Source of the DNA: an uncultured Acidimicrobiales bacterium
GTDB lineage: Bacteria; Actinomycetota; Acidimicrobiia; Acidimicrobiales; SHLQ01
NCBI GenBank assembly: GCA_938038785.1
Contig: CALHTB010000059.1
Location: forward strand, 1-34,656
DNA: 34,656 nt
Direction: 5' to 3'
Made by a program: the position numbers and the translations under genes. The notes under the pieces are model-generated. The model did not search any database. It had not been told where the DNA came from and saw only the letters and a list, made by a program, of their open reading frames with translations. Position 1 is the stretch's first letter, and every line of letters starts with the position of its first letter. Shown here one piece after another: positions 16,663-25,786 of the stretch.

Positions 16663-17643
16663 TTGACTGAACAAAACGTCACTATCCATGTTGCTGGAAA
16701 TCACCTGATGACCGCGTTGCTTGGCGAACGAGACGAATATTTGCGGGTGGTCGAAGACCGCTTTCCAAATACCGAGCTCCACGTGCGAGGCAACCAAGTA
16801 TCTATTTCAGGCCAGAAGGCAACCGAGGCTGGCAAGGTCGTCGAGGAGCTCGTGCTCATGCTCGAAGCCGGCCAGGTGCTCGACGCGCGCACCGTCACGC
16901 GCACAATCGACCTGGTGCACGAGGACGAACGCCCGTCGCAGGTGTTCAACTCGAACACGATTCGAACGAGCTCGGGTCGGGTTATTCGACCGAAGTCGGC
17001 CGGCCAGCAGCGCTACCTCGAAGCCATTGCCCAGAACGTCATTACCTTCGGCATCGGCCCAGCTGGCACCGGCAAGAGCTGGCTGGCGGTCGCCATGGCG
17101 CTGCAAGCACTGCAGGCCGACAAGGTCGAGCGCATCATCCTCACCCGTCCTGCGGTAGAGGCGGGAGAACGCCTGGGCTTCCTGCCGGGAGACCTGTTGC
17201 AAAAGGTCGACCCCTACCTTCGCCCGTTGTACGACGCTCTCTACGACATGACCGACAGCGAGGGCGTTACCCGGTTGATGGAGAAAGGCACCGTCGAGGT
17301 TGCTCCGTTGGCGTTCATGCGCGGCCGCACGCTCAACAACGCGTTCATCATTCTCGACGAGGCGCAGAACACGACGCCCGAACAAATGAAGATGTTCCTC
17401 ACTCGCATCGGTTTCGGGTCGCGTGCCGTTGTTACAGGCGATATCTCCCAGGTCGATGTCCAGGGAGGACGTACCGGCCTCGGAGGCCTCGAACGAATCC
17501 TCGGTGGAATCGATGGGCTTGCGTTCATCCGTCTCGGCAGCAAGGACGTCGTCCGCCATTCAATCGTGCAGGCCATCGTTGACGCGTACGAAACCGCTGA
17601 CAGCGAAAAATCAGTTCCCGACGCGCTACGGAACCAGCAATGA
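16663..17643 (+). CDS. phoH: PhoH family ATPase
   Basis: PhoH-like proteins are cytoplasmic P-loop ATPases linked to RNA metabolism and often encoded with ybeY. The N-terminal KH-like region (about 1-75) precedes the ATPase domain, which has Walker A GPAGTGKS, the family segment ILTRPAVEAGERLGFLPGDL and Walker B NAFIILDEAQN, then VVTGDISQVD. The length of about 326 residues is normal. The start is set at TTG 16663, which has AAGAG 8 bases upstream; another TTG at 16645 is in frame but lacks a ribosome site. It overlaps ybeY as ATGA, opening the conserved phoH-ybeY-CBS-era operon. Confidence 0.93.
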   Translation: MTEQNVTIHVAGNHLMTALLGERDEYLRVVEDRFPNTELHVRGNQVSISGQKATEAGKVVEELVLMLEAGQVLDARTVTRTIDLVHEDERPSQVFNSNTIRTSSGRVIRPKSAGQQRYLEAIAQNVITFGIGPAGTGKSWLAVAMALQALQADKVERIILTRPAVEAGERLGFLPGDLLQKVDPYLRPLYDALYDMTDSEGVTRLMEKGTVEVAPLAFMRGRTLNNAFIILDEAQNTTPEQMKMFLTRIGFGSRAVVTGDISQVDVQGGRTGLGGLERILGGIDGLAFIRLGSKDVVRHSIVQAIVDAYETADSEKSVPDALRNQQ

Positions 17644-18089
17644 CCGGTCAACCCGCCGTTATCGCGCTCGACGAGCAATCCACGCGTTCGGTCACGACAG
17701 AACAGTGGGCGCAGCTTGCGAAGAACGTGCTTGTCGCTGAAGGCATCGGTCAAGGTTGCGAACTCAACCTCACCTTTGTCGACATCGACGAGATGGCCAG
17801 CCTCAACGTCGAGCACATGGAGGGCACCGGCCCAACCGATGTGCTGTCGTTTCCGCTCGATGACTCCGCGGACGTGGTGTTTGCCGACCAGCCCCGATTA
17901 CTTGGCGATGTGCTTATCTGCCCCGAGGTGGTTGCTAAGCAGGCCCCCGACAATCCCGACGAAGAGATGGCACTCATGGTGGTACACGGGGTGCTCCACA
18001 TCTTGGGTATGGATCATCAAGAGCCCGACGAAGAGCGTGAGATGAAGGCGGCCGAGCAACGGCATCTTGCAGCATGGAGAGCGGCGTGA
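17640..18089 (+). CDS. ybeY: Endoribonuclease YbeY (rRNA maturation factor)
   Basis: YbeY is a metal-dependent single-strand endoribonuclease needed for 16S rRNA 3'-end processing and ribosome quality control. The 149-residue protein carries the zinc-binding signature HGVLHILGMDH (about residues 116-126) and the upstream TDVLSFP segment. It overlaps phoH by four bases at the start and the CBS-protein gene at the end, matching the conserved gene order in actinobacteria. Confidence 0.96.
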   Translation: MTGQPAVIALDEQSTRSVTTEQWAQLAKNVLVAEGIGQGCELNLTFVDIDEMASLNVEHMEGTGPTDVLSFPLDDSADVVFADQPRLLGDVLICPEVVAKQAPDNPDEEMALMVVHGVLHILGMDHQEPDEEREMKAAEQRHLAAWRAA

Positions 18090-19375
18090 GCGTCCTCGTT
18101 GCGGCCATCGTTAGCCTGGTGCTGATCGCGCTGCTCATTGGATTGGCTGCTGCCGAGTCGGCGCTGAACGGCATGAGTCGCTCTCGGGCCGAAGCACTCG
18201 AGGAAGACGATGTTCCGGGGGCTGCTCAGCTTGTTGTGGACCTCGCTGATCGCCGCCGAGCTCTGGCCCCGATCCTTGCGATGTCGCTCGGCGCTCAGCT
18301 GACGCTTGGAGCTACTGTCGCCGTCGTTGTCGACCAACATTTTGGCGGCGGTTGGATTCCCGTTGGCCTGCTGGTGATGGTGTGCGTCATGTTCGTCGTC
18401 ACCGAATCGGTCCCCAAGACGTGGGCAATGCGCAACATCGACCGAGTAGCTCCAACGGCGGCAAGGGTGAGCCGCGGCATTCGTGCAATCCCGCCGGTCG
18501 GTTGGCTCTTGGCGCTCTTGGGTTGGCTTGGAACGTTTCTCCTGCGAAACACCAGCCGCAGCTCTGGAGCGGTGGCCTCTGAAGAGGAGATCGTGGCCAT
18601 CACCGACGCTGCGGTGGCGGCCGAGGTTCTCGACGAGGACGAAGGCGAGATCATTCAGTCGGTCGTTGACTTTGGTGACACCGTCGTACGCGAAGTGATG
18701 GTGCCGAGGCCCGACGTGCTCGCCGCATCAAGCGAGACCACCGTGGAAGCAGCGATCGAGATGCTGGTCGATCGTGGCCACTCGCGAATGCCGATCTTCA
18801 ATCACGACATCGACGACGTGCGCGGCATCGTCCACATCAAGGACCTCTTCGCACGAGTGCAACGTGGACGCGGAAGCCACTTCGTGTCCATTGCCCAACG
18901 CCCACCGGTCTTTGTCCCAGAAACTAAGCGAGCAGCTGACTTGCTACGAGAGCTCAAAGGCGTACCAACCAGCTTGGTCGTCGTTATCGACGAATACGGC
19001 GGCATGGCTGGCATTGTCACGATGGAAGACCTGATCGAAGAGTTCATCGGCGAAATTGTCGACGAGTTCGATGCGGTTGAGGCCCCGTTGCTCGAACCTT
19101 TGCGCGTCGGTGAGTGGCGGGTCCACGGCCGCATTCCGATCGATGAGTTCAACGAGCTCATCGACGCCGACCTGCCCGATGACGACTGGGACACCCTCGG
19201 CGGCCTCATCTTCGATGGCCTTGGGCGGGTGCCTGAAATTGGCGAGACGGTGCGTACGAGTGGCTTTGACCTCACGGTGGAAGCAATCGAAGGACGGCGA
19301 ATAACGCGTGTCCGCGTCGTGCGAGTGACCGCTCCTGAACCGACCTCAGACGCAGAGATGGCACATCATGACTGA
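18086..19375 (+). CDS. CNNM/CorC-HlyC family membrane protein with CBS pair
   Basis: The 429-residue protein has an N-terminal CNNM (DUF21) transmembrane domain with about four helices (residues 1-150), a pair of CBS domains (about 190-310; VREVMVPRPDVLA, GIVTMEDLIEEFIGEI) and a C-terminal CorC_HlyC domain (about 325-405). Family members are implicated in magnesium/cobalt efflux or homeostasis; the old hemolysin label is not informative. GTG 18086 is preferred to ATG 18074 because GGAG lies 6 bases upstream and it overlaps the ybeY stop as GTGA. The end overlaps era by 8 bases. Confidence 0.9.
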   Translation: MSVLVAAIVSLVLIALLIGLAAAESALNGMSRSRAEALEEDDVPGAAQLVVDLADRRRALAPILAMSLGAQLTLGATVAVVVDQHFGGGWIPVGLLVMVCVMFVVTESVPKTWAMRNIDRVAPTAARVSRGIRAIPPVGWLLALLGWLGTFLLRNTSRSSGAVASEEEIVAITDAAVAAEVLDEDEGEIIQSVVDFGDTVVREVMVPRPDVLAASSETTVEAAIEMLVDRGHSRMPIFNHDIDDVRGIVHIKDLFARVQRGRGSHFVSIAQRPPVFVPETKRAADLLRELKGVPTSLVVVIDEYGGMAGIVTMEDLIEEFIGEIVDEFDAVEAPLLEPLRVGEWRVHGRIPIDEFNELIDADLPDDDWDTLGGLIFDGLGRVPEIGETVRTSGFDLTVEAIEGRRITRVRVVRVTAPEPTSDAEMAHHD

Positions 19376-20237
19376 CAACAATCAGCCGGACTACGGCGGC
19401 TTTCGTTCAGGATTTGTCACACTCGTGGGTCGCCCAAACGTTGGTAAGTCCACCCTCCTGAACAAGATCTTGGGGGAGAAGGTGTCCATTGTTTCCGACA
19501 AGCCCCAAACCACCCGTTCACAGGTGCGCGGGGTTTTGCACCGCAAGGACCTGCAGCTGGTCTTTGTTGACACTCCCGGAATTCACAAACCTCGAAGTCC
19601 GCTCGGACAGCGCCTCAACAACTCCGCTGAGTCCACTATTAGTGATGTCGACGCGGTACTGGTGCTCGTCGACGCGACGATGCCCATTGGGCCCGGCGAC
19701 AAATGGGTTGTCGAGCGTTGCCCAAAGGACGCGATTCTCGTCGTGAACAAGACCGACAAGGCCAACCCAGAACAAGTGTTGGGTCAGCTCACCAACGCAG
19801 CCGAGTTCGACCTTGACGCCTACTTCCCTGTGTCGGCGCTAACCGGCGAGGGGGTGTCCGACCTCGTCGACCACGTGGCCAACCGAATGCCTGAGGGCCC
19901 GCCGTACTATCCCGAAGACATGGTCAGCGACGCCGCCGATGCGTTCTGGGTAGCCGAGCTTGTGCGCGAGCAACTACTCGCGGTCCTCCGTGACGAAATT
20001 CCTCACTCGATCGCTACCCGAGTCACCGAGATGGAATGGCCCCATGTGCGGTGCGAGATCCTCGTCGAACGTGATAGCCAAAAGGGCATTGTCATTGGCA
20101 AGGGTGGCTCGGTGATCAAGAACGTAGGCATCAAAGCTCGTGAGCAGCTACGTGAAGGCACCTACCTCGAGCTCCAGGTGAAGGTGTCGAAGAACTGGCA
20201 AACCGAAGCAGCGATCCTCGACCGCCTCGGGTATTAA
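19368..20237 (+). CDS. era: GTPase Era
   Basis: Era is an essential-type GTPase that binds 16S rRNA and assists 30S assembly. The 289-residue protein has G1 GRPNVGKST (21-29), G3 DTPGIH, G4 NKTD and the C-terminal KH domain (about 205-285) with GKGGSVIKNVG. All motifs are intact. Its ATG lies inside the end of the CBS gene, so it is the last gene of the phoH-ybeY-CBS-era operon. No terminator is evident in the 66 bases separating it from the convergent lipoprotein gene. Confidence 0.97.
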   Translation: MTDNNQPDYGGFRSGFVTLVGRPNVGKSTLLNKILGEKVSIVSDKPQTTRSQVRGVLHRKDLQLVFVDTPGIHKPRSPLGQRLNNSAESTISDVDAVLVLVDATMPIGPGDKWVVERCPKDAILVVNKTDKANPEQVLGQLTNAAEFDLDAYFPVSALTGEGVSDLVDHVANRMPEGPPYYPEDMVSDAADAFWVAELVREQLLAVLRDEIPHSIATRVTEMEWPHVRCEILVERDSQKGIVIGKGGSVIKNVGIKAREQLREGTYLELQVKVSKNWQTEAAILDRLGY

Positions 20238-20303
20238 CTGACATCTAGGGTCTGGCCGGTTTCACGTGGTGGACGCGACGAGGTCGGTTACGGCTGGCTT
20301 GCG

Positions 20304-21599
20304 CTACTGCTCTTTGGGGCTGCAGCTGTCGAGGCGCCACTCGTTGTCTTCAAATGCGAAGGCGAGGACCATTTCGTCGGTGGGGTCGTCGCCGAGCTCG
20401 ACGACTACGCGTTCGATATCTGCGCTGATCACGTTGGTGACGAACGGTTTCGTGACGCCCGCGTCACGTAACAGCTGGCCGTACAACGAGCTGATGGTTG
20501 AGAGCCGAGGGTCCTCTTCGCCGGAAACGTTCTCAAGGCTTCGGCACCGCAGGCTGTACCGGGCATAGAAGTCCAGCTGGTTCTTGTCGATCTCGTCGTT
20601 GAGTTCGCCAAGGAGTAGAAGGATTGCGGGTTCAGGGTCGAAGGTATCGTCCAACGCATCGTCGCCAGCCCAGCTGCAGGTGTCGTTGTAGAGGTTGCCA
20701 GCCTCCTCGATCCACTGTGTCGTGAACGAGGCCTGTCGGTCGTCGACGGTGACCCAGGTGATGACCTCGTCTTCAGTGGTGGCGTCAGCTCCAGCCGTGG
20801 CGAGCCCGAGTTGCAACATCAACGGCAGAAGAAGGTGGGTCCTGCCTTGGTCGAGAGCGTTGAGCACCTCGCCGGTGTCGGTGGCTTCTTGAGCGTCGTC
20901 GATGGTGAAGCCGTCTGGCCCATTAGCGGTCATCAGCGTGAAGGCAGTGGTCGGGCCAAAGTGGTTCGCGAACTCGGCGCGGCATCGCATGGATAACCAC
21001 GAGTAGTAGCTCGATTGTCCTGCGGCCCATGAATCGATCATGGCGTTGGCGCGAGCGACAGGACTGTGCGTGCCACTGTCTACGGTGACAACCGGGGTTC
21101 CATCGGTCTGGACCGACTTGCGATGGTCTCGGAGGGTCGAGACCTCGCAGCTGTCGAATCGCCAGGTGCCCTCTTGGAAGATGAGGTCTATCTGAGCGCC
21201 GCTCCCGGCGCGCTCCACTGTGGCATCGGTGGGGTCGGAGCGGATGAACTGTAGCGGCGCTTCTGTGTCCAACCCGAAATCCTCGGCGAGGATGACCGTG
21301 TAGAAGCGGTCGAGCTCGGCCATGAGCGGGTCAACCGGGCTGTGGACGCCCTCAAGCTGTCGGCAGTGTCGCGAGAATCGCTCGTCGAACGAAATCTCGC
21401 CGGCTTGAAGTTCGGCAACTGTGTCGGAAATGAAGCGTTCGATCTCGGCAACTTCGGTGGAAAGCGGGAGTGAGTCGGGGAGCAGCGCCGCCTGGCTATC
21501 GGAGGTGGTCGGTCCAGCAGTCGCGCATCCGGTCAATGTGAGCGCGCCGACTATGACAAGTGCCCGGGCTCTGGCCCATGTGTTTGAACGAGGCGCCAC
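20304..21599 (-). CDS. Predicted lipoprotein with two related halves, unknown function
   Basis: A 431-residue secreted protein starts at a GTG that gives a short basic n-region, a hydrophobic core and lipobox LTGC (cysteine near residue 25), so it should be a membrane-anchored lipoprotein. An upstream in-frame GTG at 21734 would overlap the divergent ABC gene and is unlikely. The mature part seems to contain related modules: FSRHCRQLEGVHSP...DRFYTVILAEDFGL near the start recurs as YSLRCRSLENVSGE...SSLYGQLLRDAGV near the end, each followed by a segment ending in W-R-(F/L)-D-S-C. This suggests an internal duplication. I do not recognise the family. Confidence 0.65.
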   Translation of the reverse strand: MAPRSNTWARARALVIVGALTLTGCATAGPTTSDSQAALLPDSLPLSTEVAEIERFISDTVAELQAGEISFDERFSRHCRQLEGVHSPVDPLMAELDRFYTVILAEDFGLDTEAPLQFIRSDPTDATVERAGSGAQIDLIFQEGTWRFDSCEVSTLRDHRKSVQTDGTPVVTVDSGTHSPVARANAMIDSWAAGQSSYYSWLSMRCRAEFANHFGPTTAFTLMTANGPDGFTIDDAQEATDTGEVLNALDQGRTHLLLPLMLQLGLATAGADATTEDEVITWVTVDDRQASFTTQWIEEAGNLYNDTCSWAGDDALDDTFDPEPAILLLLGELNDEIDKNQLDFYARYSLRCRSLENVSGEEDPRLSTISSLYGQLLRDAGVTKPFVTNVISADIERVVVELGDDPTDEMVLAFAFEDNEWRLDSCSPKEQ

Positions 21600-21704
21600 G
21601 GTGGGCCATCGGTAAACCGTGCCATCAGTTGAGCTACCACTATTGGCCGACTGCGCCGGTTTGGGAAGAGTTGAGATTCTGCGGGCTTGTGCCGATGGTT
21701 CCTT

Positions 21705-22709
21705 GTGGATACTTCTCTGACAATCGACATTCACGACGCAACAAAGCGCTTTGGTGATGTGACTGCGTTGTCACAGCTCAACATGGTCGCCAAGACCGGA
21801 GCTATCACGGTGCTTCTCGGACCCAATGGTGCTGGTAAGACGACGGCGATTCGCATGATCACCGGTTCGCTTGCTCCCGACGAAGGAACGTCGAGGGTCT
21901 TCGGAATTGATCCTGCCGGCCCCGACGGTGAAGAGGTGCGACGACGCTGCGGTGTCGTCACTGCGAAGCCGTCGCTCTACGACCGACTTTCGGGCTGGGA
22001 CAACCTGCGATATGCCGCCGAGCTCTACGGGTTGGGTAAGGGCAGTGCAGCCGACGCACGAATATTCGAGGCGGCTTCGTTGTTCGCCATCGAACCAGCC
22101 CTCGACCAAAAAGTTGGCGGGTACTCGACTGGAATGAAGACGAGGCTCGCCCTGGCTCGTGCGATCTTGCATGAACCCGACCTGCTTTTGCTCGACGAGC
22201 CAACCTCTGGCCTCGACCCAGAATCGGCCCTCGCGGTTCTCGACCTCATTCGGGATATGACGAGCGACGGCCAAACCGTGCTCATGTGCACCCACCTCCT
22301 CCTCGAAGCCGAGGGCCTCGCCGACGAGATCGTCGTCATGCAGGCCGGCACCAGCCTCAAAGCCGGAGCCCCTGCCGAGCTCATTGCCAGCTACTGGCCA
22401 GTCGAGCAGGTCCGAATTACCTCGACGATGCCCGAGGGACTCGACCTGCTCAAGCGCCACGATCGGGTGCTCGCATTCGAACGGACCGACGATTCGGCGA
22501 TCGTTGACATCGACGATCAGTCAGCTATTCCGGCGCTCGTCGCCGACCTTGCCAGCCGAAAGGTGCCCATCAGCAGCGTCGTGCCGGTAGGTCGATCACT
22601 TGAGGATCTGTATTTCGCGATCCGCCGCGAACACGGCTCGGTTGAAGGTGAACTCGCCCCGCCGGGCGGAAGCTCTGGCCGACCCGTACGTCTCGACGTC
22701 GCGGCATAG
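21705..22709 (+). CDS. ABC transporter ATP-binding protein
   Basis: This is the ATPase subunit of a two-component ABC exporter. It has Walker A GPNGAGKT (39-46), a YSTGM signature in place of LSGGQ (common in the CcmA/NatA-type export class), Walker B LLLLDEP and the switch histidine in CTHLLLEAE. A C-terminal extension of about 100 residues resembles the regulatory tail of NatA-type ATPases. The start is GTG 21705, giving MDTSLTIDIHDATKRFGDV. A TTG six codons upstream is less likely. The permease gene follows after 19 bases. The substrate is unknown. Confidence 0.88.
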   Translation: MDTSLTIDIHDATKRFGDVTALSQLNMVAKTGAITVLLGPNGAGKTTAIRMITGSLAPDEGTSRVFGIDPAGPDGEEVRRRCGVVTAKPSLYDRLSGWDNLRYAAELYGLGKGSAADARIFEAASLFAIEPALDQKVGGYSTGMKTRLALARAILHEPDLLLLDEPTSGLDPESALAVLDLIRDMTSDGQTVLMCTHLLLEAEGLADEIVVMQAGTSLKAGAPAELIASYWPVEQVRITSTMPEGLDLLKRHDRVLAFERTDDSAIVDIDDQSAIPALVADLASRKVPISSVVPVGRSLEDLYFAIRREHGSVEGELAPPGGSSGRPVRLDVAA

Positions 22710-22728
22710 TCGCAGAAGGAACGAACTT

Positions 22729-23541
22729 ATGAACTGGTCACGAACCCTCACCGTTGTCCGAACCGACCTCAAGCAGCTGATCCAGGCCAAGGACTTCTGG
22801 ATGCCGATGGCAGCTCTTGGGATGCTGTTCTTCGTCATCGTGCCGACGATCCTGCTCACAATGATCTCGACGGTGGGCGCGGTTGGGCCGCTCGAGCAGA
22901 TCGCTTCCACGCTGGAGGTCCTGCCCGAGAACACCCAAAGCCAGATCCAAGGCGACTCGCCTCAGGGGCGTACTGGCTATGCCCTCGCCGTGTTTCTCTT
23001 CGCCCCCGTGGCCGTTGTGGTTCCGCTGACAATTTCGACCGCAGTTGGCGCCGCCACGATCGTCGGCGAACGCGAACGCGGCACTGGCGAGTTCCTTGCC
23101 AACTCTCCCGCGGGTGTCAAAGAGATCTACATCGGCAAGCTCATCGCCAGCCTCATCCCCGGCTACTTCACCACCGTGGTTGGTTTCACCCTGTACTCGC
23201 TCGTCGTCAACCTCACCGTTGGGCCCGAAGTCGGTGGCTGGTTCTTCCCGACTGCACAGTGGTGGGTCATGATTTTGTGGGTGCTGCCGCCGTTCCTCGC
23301 GATCTGCCTGAGCCTGGTGCTTCGGCTCTCGGCTCGAGTGAAGTCAACCGCAGCAGCGCAGCAAGCGTCTGGCCTCATCAGCTTGCCCCTCATCATGATC
23401 GCCTACGGCCAAGCCACCGGCTCGCTACTCGGCGCCGGTTGGGTTCCGCTGTTACTCGGAGCGATCGCCTGGGCGGTAGCCCTCATCAGCCTCAACCGGG
23501 GCGTGAAGTCGGTAACGAGAGCCCGCCTACTCGGCGTCTAG
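22729..23541 (+). CDS. ABC transporter permease (ABC-2 type)
   Basis: The 270-residue membrane protein has about six predicted helices: near residues 24-46, 82-107, 140-160, 175-196, 212-232 and 238-255. The segment TIVGERERGTGEFLANSPAG, between helices, is characteristic of ABC-2 export permeases of the NatB type. The ATG at 22729 has an AGAAGGA ribosome site 8 bases upstream. The gene partners with the ATPase just before it. Its stop codon shares the bases CTAG with the stop of the convergent dinG-like gene. Confidence 0.85.
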   Translation: MNWSRTLTVVRTDLKQLIQAKDFWMPMAALGMLFFVIVPTILLTMISTVGAVGPLEQIASTLEVLPENTQSQIQGDSPQGRTGYALAVFLFAPVAVVVPLTISTAVGAATIVGERERGTGEFLANSPAGVKEIYIGKLIASLIPGYFTTVVGFTLYSLVVNLTVGPEVGGWFFPTAQWWVMILWVLPPFLAICLSLVLRLSARVKSTAAAQQASGLISLPLIMIAYGQATGSLLGAGWVPLLLGAIAWAVALISLNRGVKSVTRARLLGV

Positions 23542-25439
23542 GACTCGGCGTCGCGGATCTCTTTGAGGAAATCGATGGCGTCGTCTCGGCTCTTGGTTCG
23601 CTTGAGCGGCGGTAGAGCCTTGATGAGGTCCCATCGGTAGCTCTTCGACGTCGACAGCCGGCTATCGAGCACCGCCACAACGCCGCGGTCGTCTTGAGAA
23701 CGAATGAGACGCCCTGCGCCCTGGGCCAACAGCATGGACGCCCGAGGCAAATCGATCTCGCGGAACGCCGCGGAACCAACCAGGTCTCGGCGAGCTCCGA
23801 GCAACGGGTCGTCGGGCCGAGGAAACGGAAGCCGGTCGATGATGACGCAGCTGAGCGACCGGCCTGGGATGTCGACGCCTTGCCAGAAGCTCATCGTTGC
23901 CAGCAACACGGACTCTTCATCGTCCATGAAGTTGTCGACGAGCACCTGCTTAGGGGAATCGCCCTGCACGAGTAGCTGATAGGGAAGGCGGTCGAGAAGG
24001 TAGTCCTTGGCCAGGTTCATCGACCGGTACGACGTGAACAGCGCCATGGTCCGTCCACCTGCTGCCATGACGAGCGCTTCTATCTCGTTGTGAACGGCAT
24101 CGCGGTAGTCGTCGGAGCGCGGGTCGGGCATATGCGCCGCGCAGTAGAGGAGGCCAGCGTTCTCGAAGTCGAACGGGCTCCCAACGTCGATGCTGTCGTG
24201 GGGATGTTCGTCCATGCCGAGACGGCCGGGGAGGTTCGGGGGAATGGTGGCGCTGGTGAGAATGGTCGGGCGCTGACCGAACAGATTCTCGGACAACACG
24301 TCGCTTACATCGATCGACGCCACCTTGAGCGCCGGGTTGCGTTGACCATCTACCCAGGCCACCTGGTCGGTGGTCATGTCGAGTGCGATGTCGATGTCGA
24401 CAACGAGGTGAGTTGCTGCGTTCGTTGCCCGCTCTTTGCGGCCGATGACCTCTGGGGACGACTCTTTCGGAATCTTTCGAAGCGCTTCGAGCGCGCGGTT
24501 GGCCCGGTCACGGGCTCGGTTAAGTGAGCGGAGGAGGTCGTCGTCGAACTCGTGGTCGTCGACCCGTTTGCCGAGGTACGGCTCGAGGTCGAGCGAGAGC
24601 TGGTCGGCAATATCGTGCAGATCGGTAAGCAGGTTGTCGTCGGCGATGATGGCCTTGATCGTGTTGGCCAGGTTGCGCAGGCGACCGCCGGTGAGCTCGA
24701 AGCCTGATGCGTTGGCGACGATGTCTTCGATTTGGTGGGCTTCGTCGATGATTGCCACCTCGTGTTCGCCCAAGATGACGCCCTCGGCCACAAGGTCGAT
24801 GGCATAGAGGTGCGTGTTGACGACCACCACATCGGCTTCCCGCGACCTCTCCCGGGCCATCTCGGCAAAGCACGTCCCGCCCATGGGGCACTTGTTCTGG
24901 CCAGGACAGTCGGTTGGCCCAACGCTCACTGCAGCCCAGGTTCGCCCGGAAGGTTCCATTGGCAGTTCGGCTCGGTCGCCGGTACCGGTGGTCTTCGACC
25001 ACGCCACGATCGCGTCGAGGTCGTCGGCGTCGACACCGGCGCTGTCGTCGACATCGAGGCCCAGTTGCTCGCCTTCGGCGTCGAGCTCGAAGAGGCGCTG
25101 GCGGCACACGTAGTTGCCTCGACCCTTGAGCACCGCATACTCGAACAGCACGTCGAGGTGATCTTCGAGGAATGGAAGGTCCTTGTTTGCCAGCTGGTCC
25201 TGCAAGGCCTTGGTAGCGGTGGCGATAACGGTTCTCTTGCCGCTGAGGATCGCCGGCACGAGGTATGCCAGGGACTTGCCCGTGCCGGTTCCCGCAGACG
25301 CAATGAGATGGGTGCTGTTGCTAATCGCATCGGCCACCGCCGCCGTCATCTCACGTTGGCCAGGACGGTCTTCGCCACCGCCCGGAAGTTGTTCAGCTAC
25401 CGCCGTAAGCGCGGTGGTAGATCGATCGCTAAGCCCCAT
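23538..25439 (-). CDS. DinG-like ATP-dependent DNA helicase (XPD family, 4Fe-4S)
   Basis: This superfamily 2 helicase of the DinG/XPD group unwinds DNA 5' to 3' and acts on structures such as R-loops or forks. The 633-residue protein has Walker A AGTGTGKS (49-56), DEAH (232-235) and the C-terminal motif GAGRLIRSQDDRG. The four iron-sulfur cysteines are C112, C178, C184 and C190, so the cluster is complete. No N-terminal exonuclease domain is present. The ATG at 25439 is supported by TAGAGT 6 bases upstream. It is convergent with the ABC permease gene and divergent from uppS across a repeat-rich spacer. Confidence 0.92.
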   Translation of the reverse strand: MGLSDRSTTALTAVAEQLPGGGEDRPGQREMTAAVADAISNSTHLIASAGTGTGKSLAYLVPAILSGKRTVIATATKALQDQLANKDLPFLEDHLDVLFEYAVLKGRGNYVCRQRLFELDAEGEQLGLDVDDSAGVDADDLDAIVAWSKTTGTGDRAELPMEPSGRTWAAVSVGPTDCPGQNKCPMGGTCFAEMARERSREADVVVVNTHLYAIDLVAEGVILGEHEVAIIDEAHQIEDIVANASGFELTGGRLRNLANTIKAIIADDNLLTDLHDIADQLSLDLEPYLGKRVDDHEFDDDLLRSLNRARDRANRALEALRKIPKESSPEVIGRKERATNAATHLVVDIDIALDMTTDQVAWVDGQRNPALKVASIDVSDVLSENLFGQRPTILTSATIPPNLPGRLGMDEHPHDSIDVGSPFDFENAGLLYCAAHMPDPRSDDYRDAVHNEIEALVMAAGGRTMALFTSYRSMNLAKDYLLDRLPYQLLVQGDSPKQVLVDNFMDDEESVLLATMSFWQGVDIPGRSLSCVIIDRLPFPRPDDPLLGARRDLVGSAAFREIDLPRASMLLAQGAGRLIRSQDDRGVVAVLDSRLSTSKSYRWDLIKALPPLKRTKSRDDAIDFLKEIRDAES

Positions 25440-25445
25440 GGCCGG

Positions 25446-25451
25446 ACTCTA
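25446..25451 (-). promoter_or_regulatory. Candidate -10 element for leaderless dinG mRNA
   Basis: On the minus strand TAGAGT is followed by CCGGCC and then the ATG at 25439. The spacing of 6 bases predicts that transcription starts at the start codon. No Shine-Dalgarno sequence is present. Confidence 0.5.
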
Positions 25452-25508
25452 CGGTGCCGCGCTGACACTGCGTTGGATTCGGCCACGATTCGACCGCGCG
25501 CCACGGAC

Positions 25509-25700
25509 GTTTCATCTCTCCGAGCTGAAAGGTCGCTGGGTGAAAGCGCTTGAGGAGAGCGAAGCTCGTATCGGCTCAGCCCTGGCGGGCTTCCCCGAAC
25601 CCGAGTTTCATCTCTCCGAGCTGAAACGTCGCTGGGTGAAAGTGCTTGAGGAGAGCGAAGCTCGTATCGGCTCAGCCCTGGCGGGCTTCCCCGAACCCGA
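25509..25700. repeat. Tandem duplication of a 96-bp structured unit
   Basis: Two copies (25509-25604 and 25605-25700) differ at only two positions I could find (about 98% identical), and the first four bases recur at 25701. Each unit can fold into three hairpins. In copy one these are 25510-25530 (TTTCA/TGAAA and CTC/GAG around a TCC loop), 25557-25567 (GAGC-GAA-GCTC) and 25586-25603 (CGGG plus TTC pairing with GAA plus CCCG around CCC). The high identity shows a recent duplication. Confidence 0.9.
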
Positions 25701-25786
25701 GTTTGTCGCTGACGCTCCAAACATCGCATTCAGACAGCGCTGTAGGGGAGGGAGCGGAGCGGACGACCATGACGGCTTCCGCGGAT

